A stretch of 9,256 bases of DNA from Spirochaetales bacterium (lineage in GTDB: Bacteria; Spirochaetota; Spirochaetia; SPDA01). The stretch is from contig SPDA01000048.1 in NCBI GenBank assembly GCA_004525155.1, positions 1 to 9,256 on the forward strand. Reading direction: 5' to 3'. The notes beneath the pieces were generated by a model. The model made no database searches and was not told where the DNA came from. It saw only the letters and a list, made by a program, of their open reading frames with translations. Each line of letters opens with the position of its first letter. Position 1 is the stretch's first letter. Made by a program: the position numbers and the translations under genes. Positions 5,747 to 9,256 of the stretch are shown in pieces.

Positions 5747-6388
5747 ATGGCTAACAATATTGAGTTACGGACCTACGTATTTCTCGATTCCCTTCAGCTT
5801 CAGATGGCTTCCTTCATATCCACCATATCCAAGGGATATTTCCCCGTAGCGGGGCAGGCCTGTACGATCCTGGAGATATCGCCGGGTATAGAAATCAACA
5901 GGCTTACCGATATCGCGCTCAAAGCCACGGACGTGAAGCCGGGCATACAGATAGTGGAAAGACTGTTCGGGCTTCTGGAGGTTCATTCCGATTTCCAGGG
6001 AGAAGCGAGGCAGGCCGGCGCAGCGGTACTGGGCGCCCTGGGTCTCAAGGAACAGGACAGAATGAAACCCGTGCTCATGACAAGCCAGCTCATCAAGAAC
6101 ATGTCGGACCATCACGCCCAGATGATCAACAAGGTTCGTCACGGGAACATGGTCTTAAGGGGGGACACCCTCTATGTTCTGGAACTCGCTCCGGCGGGGT
6201 ATGCCTATTTCGCGGCGAACGAGGCGGAGAAGGCTTCCCGCATCAACATCATTGAAGTGATGGGTTTCGGCAGCTTCGGCAGGGTTTACATTGCAGGTGA
6301 CGAGGCCGAGGTTCTCGTGAGCAAGGAAATCGTGGAATCGCGGCTTTCGGGGCTTACGGGCAGGGAACCGCAGGGACGAAAAGAGTAG
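5747..6388 (+). CDS. BMC-T trimeric shell protein, permuted stacking type (HO_5816-like)
   Basis: A 213-residue tandem-BMC protein whose trimers act as pseudohexamers. It is divergent enough that the usual IPRPH and RGD motifs are absent. Recognisable blocks are LRTYVFLDSLQ (7-17), ISKGYFPVAGQA (27-38), INRLTDIALKATDVKPG (50-66), ERLFGLLEVH (71-80), GYAYFAANEAEKA (151-163) and GFGSFGRVYIAG (173-184). From memory this is the pattern of the Haliangium ochraceum BMC-T2 protein, a permuted form that makes double-stacked trimers with gated, larger pores; I have not aligned them. It may thus be the entry point for bulky substrates or cofactors. Start ATG 5747 is preceded only by a weak GGAT element, suggesting low translation relative to BMC-H. 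The last residues (REPQGRKE) form a charged tail. Confidence 0.88.
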   Translation: MANNIELRTYVFLDSLQLQMASFISTISKGYFPVAGQACTILEISPGIEINRLTDIALKATDVKPGIQIVERLFGLLEVHSDFQGEARQAGAAVLGALGLKEQDRMKPVLMTSQLIKNMSDHHAQMINKVRHGNMVLRGDTLYVLELAPAGYAYFAANEAEKASRINIIEVMGFGSFGRVYIAGDEAEVLVSKEIVESRLSGLTGREPQGRKE

Positions 6389-6410
6389 GAAAAACGGGGA
6401 AGGATAGGGT

Positions 6411-6722
6411 ATGGTACTGGCGCGGGTAGTTGGAACAGTGGTTTCCTCAAGAAAAGAACCCAAAATCGAGGGGATTAAATTCCTCCTGCTTGAAAAGATA
6501 GACGCGGAAACCCTGAAAGGCAAAAAGGATTACGTGGTGGCAATGGATTCCGTGGGAGCGGGCCCGGGTGAGATTGTCTTTTTCGTGGCTGGTTCCAGCG
6601 CACGGATGACGGAAACCACCCAGGGAAAGCCGGCGGACGCGACCATTACCGCCATCGTGGACATCCTGGAAGTCGGCGGGCGCGTTGTCTATACCAAGGA
6701 CGGCGGAGCGGAGAAACCATGA
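6411..6722 (+). CDS. BMC-P shell pentamer protein 1 (EutN/CcmL family)
   Basis: A 103-residue protein that should form pentamers capping the shell vertices. Family signs in order: the N-terminal strand VLARVVGTVVSS (2-13), IEGIKFLLLEKID (19-31), then AMDSVGAGPGEIVFFVAGSSAR (44-65), which is the diagnostic core of EutN/CcmL proteins, and ITAIVDILEV (79-88). Start ATG 6411 has AAGGA 6-7 nt upstream. Its stop overlaps the next start as ATGA, so the two pentamer genes are probably translationally coupled. It is one of three BMC-P genes in the operon and the one closest to the family consensus. Confidence 0.95.
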   Translation: MVLARVVGTVVSSRKEPKIEGIKFLLLEKIDAETLKGKKDYVVAMDSVGAGPGEIVFFVAGSSARMTETTQGKPADATITAIVDILEVGGRVVYTKDGGAEKP

Positions 6723-7021
6723 TACTTGCCCGCATTACGGGTACCGTGGTAGGCACCTCCCGGAGCGACAGGATTCCCGGTGCAAGATTTCTTCTCGCGG
6801 CTCCCTGTTCGGCAGGGGGCAAGCCTTCGGGAAACCCCATGGTGGTTCTCGATTTGATGGGCGCCGGCAGGGACGAAGTGGTACTTGTTTCCCAGGGCAG
6901 TTCCGTCCGGCAGACGGAAATAACGAAGGAACAGCCGGTGGATGCCCTGGTTATAGGCATTGTGGATCTGGTGGAAAGAGACGGTAGCTTCGCCTATCGT
7001 AAGGACGGCGCAGCATTATGA
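6719..7021 (+). CDS. BMC-P shell pentamer protein 2 (EutN/CcmL family, more divergent)
   Basis: A 100-residue pentamer-forming vertex protein. It has MILARITGTVVGTSRSDRIPGARFLL at the N-terminus. The core is changed from the usual D-VGAG-GE to LDLMGAGRDEVV (44-55), though QGSSVRQTE (59-67) and GIVDLVE (80-86) remain. The loop at 29-40 (PCSAGGKPSGNP) is short and glycine-rich where BMC-P1 has a charged stretch. It starts inside the stop of BMC-P1 (ATGA) and ends with the same ATGA overlap with the following BMC-T gene, so three genes are coupled in a row. Divergent pentamers of this kind probably allow mixed vertices or vertices with different partners. Confidence 0.93.
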   Translation: MILARITGTVVGTSRSDRIPGARFLLAAPCSAGGKPSGNPMVVLDLMGAGRDEVVLVSQGSSVRQTEITKEQPVDALVIGIVDLVERDGSFAYRKDGAAL

Positions 7022-7623
7022 CGGAATTTGAAGTACTCGGTGCCCAGGAATACTGCAACACCGCGCGGGGCTTACGGGCCCTGGACGCCATGGCAAAAGC
7101 GGCGCCGGTGAGCATCGTTTCGGTGTATACCGTGAATCCCGGCAAGTACGTGATTTTCATCACCGGGGATGTGGCTTCCGTGGAGGCTTCCGTCAAGGCC
7201 GGAAAGCTGTCCGCGGGGGAAGATCTCGTGGACGAGCTCCTCCTGCCGAACCCCCATCCACTGCTTGTTTCGGCCTTAAGGGAAACTTCCGGTTATGATG
7301 AGTCCGGCAAAGGCGCTACCGCGGCGGACGGCCGGAAAGACGCCTCGGGTATGGATGCGATAGGTATTATCGAAAACAGTACAATAATGGCCGGGATAGC
7401 GGCAGCGGATGCAGCGGTAAAAAAAGCGGACGTCAGCATTGTAGGTTTCCGTATGGACAGCCACATGGGAGGGCGGTCATCGGTAAAGCTTACGGGGGTT
7501 TTAGGCGACGTCGAGGCCGCGGTCGCAGCGGGCGCCGCTGAATCGGAAAGGCGGAACTCCCTGTTAAGGACCGTCATCATTCCCAGGCCCCATCCGGACA
7601 TTGCTCCGTTTATCCGCCACTAG
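7018..7623 (+). CDS. BMC-T trimeric shell protein, standard tandem type (HO_5812/PduT-like layout)
   Basis: A 201-residue protein of two BMC domains in standard order, forming trimeric pseudohexamers. Domain 1 (about 4-88) includes VLGAQEYCNTARGLRALDAM, the pore segment NPGKYVIFITGDVASVEAS (40-58) and the edge LLLPNPHP. A hydrophilic linker (about 90-111, rich in G, D, S and K) follows. Domain 2 (about 112-198) includes AIGIIENSTIMAGIAAADAAV, the pore segment SHMGGRSSVKLTGVLGDVEAA (148-168) and IIPRPHP (187-193). The two domains have different pore loops, so the central pore alternates small PGK and GGR segments and would be positively charged. No cysteine sits in either pore loop, so a PduT-like iron-sulfur site is not expected. 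It starts in an ATGA overlap with BMC-P2. Confidence 0.92.
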   Translation: MTEFEVLGAQEYCNTARGLRALDAMAKAAPVSIVSVYTVNPGKYVIFITGDVASVEASVKAGKLSAGEDLVDELLLPNPHPLLVSALRETSGYDESGKGATAADGRKDASGMDAIGIIENSTIMAGIAAADAAVKKADVSIVGFRMDSHMGGRSSVKLTGVLGDVEAAVAAGAAESERRNSLLRTVIIPRPHPDIAPFIRH

Positions 7624-7628
7624 GTCCC

Positions 7629-7634
7629 GGAGGA
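7629..7634 (+). promoter_or_regulatory. Shine-Dalgarno sequence that sets the aldehyde dehydrogenase start
   Basis: GGAGGA lies 2 nt before an ATG at 7637 and 8 nt before an ATG at 7643. The usual spacing favours 7643, which also puts the encapsulation helix at the very N-terminus. Confidence 0.65.
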
Positions 7635-7642
7635 ACATGAGT

Positions 7643-9067
7643 ATGAAGATAGACGAGGACAGCATACGTGAAATTGTCGCCCAGGTTATGGGCAGGCTTG
7701 ACAGGGGTACCGCTTCTCCTGCCGGTTCACAGGCGCGGCTGCCGGGTGTTTTCAGCGATATTTACGAGGCGGTGTATGCCGCCAGGGACGCTTTTCTGGA
7801 GTTTTCCAGGACAAAACTTGCCGTGCGCATTGCGATGATAAAAAAGATGCGGGAAGCAGTCATGGAAAACCTCGAGCGTATGTCCAGACTCGCTGTGGAA
7901 GAAACCGGCTTCGGCAGGGTCGAGCATAAAATTCTGAAAAACAAGCTCGCCGCGGAAATGACGCCCGGCGTGGAAGACCTGGAGACTGCGGCCTATACGG
8001 ACGACTACGGTCTCATGCTGACGGAGCGTGCGCCCTACGGCGTCATCGGTGCTATTTCGCCGAGCACGAACCCGACGGAAACCATCATCTGCAATGCCCT
8101 GGGGATGGTTTCCGCGGGGAACACGGTGGTTTTCAATTCCCACCCCGGCGCGAAAAATGTCTCCGCCCTTATCGTCTCGATTTTAAACGATGCCATAGAA
8201 AAAGCGGGGGGGCCCAAAAATATCGTCACCACCGTGGAAAGTCCCACCATCGAAAGCGCCCAGGCTCTCATGGAACATCCCTTTGTCGCCATGCTTGTCG
8301 TTACCGGCGGTCCGGGGGTGGTGAAGGAAGCGATGAAGCGGCCGAAAAAAGTCATAGCGGCAGGCCCGGGAAATCCGCCGGCTGTGGTGGACGAAACCGC
8401 TGACCTTAAAAAAGCCGCGCGGGATATTGTGGACGGCGCATCTTTTGACAACAACATCATCTGCATAGACGAAAAGGTCGTGCTTTCGGTTGCTTCCATT
8501 GCCGAAAGGCTGAAGCAGGAAATGATATCTGCCGGCGCTTTCGAGCTCAATGCCGAACAGATAGAAAGGATAACACCCCAGATTCTGCCGGATCCCGGAC
8601 GCAAGGGCCACGAAGGCATGTCGAACAAGGCTTACGTAGGCAAAAACGCTTCCTATATCGCGCAGAAAACCCTGGGACTTGCAGTGCCGGAGGATACGAA
8701 AATCCTTCTCTGCGAGGTGGACCGGGAACACCCTCTGGTCTGGACCGAGCAGCTCATGCCCGTTCTGCCCTTAACCAGGTTCAATACGGCTGCGGAGGCC
8801 ATTGATTTCGCCCTGGAGTGTGAACACGGTTTCCGGCATACCGCTTCCATCCACTCGAAAAACATCGATCATATGGACCGGATGGCCAAGATGATGAACT
8901 GCTCGCTGTTCGTCAAGAACGGTTCCAATTTCAACGGCATGGCCGCGGGCGGCGCGGGGTACACATCCTTCACCATCGCCAGCCCCACAGGCGAGGGTTT
9001 TACCAGGGCCCGTACCTTTACGCGGGAACGGCGCTGTTCGCTTATCGGTTATTTCAGGATAGTGTAG
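7643..9067 (+). CDS. CoA-acylating aldehyde dehydrogenase of the microcompartment (PduP/EutE type)
   Basis: A 474-residue core enzyme that would oxidise an aldehyde plus CoA and NAD+ to acyl-CoA plus NADH inside the shell. The ALDH domain spans residues about 38-474. It contains APYGVIGAISPSTNPTE (cofactor-site start), VVTGGPGVVKEA, IAAGPGNPPAVVD, and SFDNNIICIDEK with the catalytic cysteine at 274. EHGFRHTASIHS and FTIASPTGEGFTRAR occur near the end, as in PduP and EutE. Residues 1-20 (MKIDEDSIREIVAQVMGRLD) look like an amphipathic helix followed by a flexible linker (TASPAGSQARLPG). This is the usual form of a BMC encapsulation peptide. Start 7643 is chosen by ribosome-site spacing; ATG 7637 would add MS. 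The frame open to 7601 overlaps the upstream gene and is rejected. The substrate chain length cannot be read from the sequence. Confidence 0.95.
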   Translation: MKIDEDSIREIVAQVMGRLDRGTASPAGSQARLPGVFSDIYEAVYAARDAFLEFSRTKLAVRIAMIKKMREAVMENLERMSRLAVEETGFGRVEHKILKNKLAAEMTPGVEDLETAAYTDDYGLMLTERAPYGVIGAISPSTNPTETIICNALGMVSAGNTVVFNSHPGAKNVSALIVSILNDAIEKAGGPKNIVTTVESPTIESAQALMEHPFVAMLVVTGGPGVVKEAMKRPKKVIAAGPGNPPAVVDETADLKKAARDIVDGASFDNNIICIDEKVVLSVASIAERLKQEMISAGAFELNAEQIERITPQILPDPGRKGHEGMSNKAYVGKNASYIAQKTLGLAVPEDTKILLCEVDREHPLVWTEQLMPVLPLTRFNTAAEAIDFALECEHGFRHTASIHSKNIDHMDRMAKMMNCSLFVKNGSNFNGMAAGGAGYTSFTIASPTGEGFTRARTFTRERRCSLIGYFRIV

Positions 9068-9076
9068 GGAGGCGGG

Positions 9077-9256
9077 ATGAAACTTGGGCGTATAATCGGC
9101 ACCGTGGTATGTGATCAGAAGGTGGATTCCCTTGAGGGAATAAAGCTTCTCCTGGTGCAGCCGGTGGATGAAACGTATAAGGACGATGGAGAACCGCTGG
9201 TGGCCTGCGATACGGTGCAGGCCGGTACCGGCGACATCGTGCTGTTCGAAGGAGGA
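9077..9256 (+). CDS. BMC-P shell pentamer protein 3 (EutN/CcmL family), cut by the window edge
   Basis: The first 60 residues of a third vertex protein: MKLGRIIGTVVCDQKVDSL, EGIKLLLVQPVDETYKDD, then the core ACDTVQAGTGDIVLFEGG, matching D-VGAG-GE-V in the family. The remaining third or so lies beyond the window. The Shine-Dalgarno sequence GGGAGG (9067-9072) begins on the last base of the aldehyde dehydrogenase stop codon, with 4 nt to the ATG. This keeps the gene in the same transcript. Being separated from BMC-P1 and P2 by a BMC-T gene and the dehydrogenase suggests it is an old paralogue, not a recent tandem copy. Confidence 0.92.
   Translation, partial: MKLGRIIGTVVCDQKVDSLEGIKLLLVQPVDETYKDDGEPLVACDTVQAGTGDIVLFEGG

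Noticed and set aside
6646..7601. Several minus-strand frames of 60-104 codons across the shell genes
   Set aside because: They overlap clearly recognisable BMC-P and BMC-T genes, show no family motifs, and are typical antisense shadows in GC-rich DNA.
7601..7642. Earlier start for the aldehyde dehydrogenase
   Set aside because: It would overlap the end of the BMC-T gene by 23 bases without a ribosome-binding site. GGAGGA at 7629-7634 serves the later ATG.
1..9256. CRISPR arrays, tRNA or rRNA genes, insertion sequences, riboswitches
   Set aside because: I looked for regular repeats with spacers, cloverleaf-like stretches, transposase motifs and terminal inverted repeats, and saw none.

Overview
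The window is a GC-rich bacterial chromosome segment, complete except at the right edge, where the last gene is cut. Its main content, from about 5.3 kb to the end, is the start of a bacterial microcompartment (BMC) operon, a protein-shelled metabolosome. Left of it lie a permease, a sigma factor with a small membrane protein, and a PIN-PhoH ATPase. Gene content suggests a Gram-negative, fermentative or facultatively anaerobic bacterium. A spirochaete is my first guess, with planctomycete- or myxobacterium-like lineages also possible, but nothing here fixes the taxonomy.

Layout. 85-1929 (+): APC-family amino-acid permease fused to a C-terminal PTS EIIA-like domain. 1932-1964: a short 14-bp tandem repeat. 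2063-2617 and 2651-3007 (+): ECF-type sigma factor followed closely by a two-segment membrane protein. 3032-3071: a hairpin between convergent genes. 3080-4384 (-): PIN-PhoH protein with a near-leaderless promoter. 4525-5322 (-): DeoR-family repressor. 5323-5432: divergent control region with a strong sigma-70-type promoter and two inverted repeats overlapping it. 5433-9256 (+): BMC operon in the order BMC-H, BMC-T (permuted, stacking type), BMC-P1, BMC-P2, BMC-T (standard tandem), CoA-acylating aldehyde dehydrogenase, BMC-P3 (partial).

How the genes work together. The BMC genes all read rightward with gaps of at most about 22 nt or ATGA overlaps, so they look like one transcript controlled by the divergent DeoR protein. 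BMC-H hexamers, two kinds of BMC-T pseudohexamers and three BMC-P pentamers would build the shell. The aldehyde dehydrogenase, with a probable N-terminal encapsulation helix, would oxidise an aldehyde to acyl-CoA inside it. The enzyme that makes the aldehyde, the phosphotransacylase and the alcohol dehydrogenase are not in the window and probably lie to the right. The substrate therefore cannot be named. A DeoR regulator favours a sugar or sugar-phosphate substrate. The shell parts list (one H, one standard T, one permuted T, several P) recalls the Haliangium ochraceum shell more than the Pdu or Eut systems.
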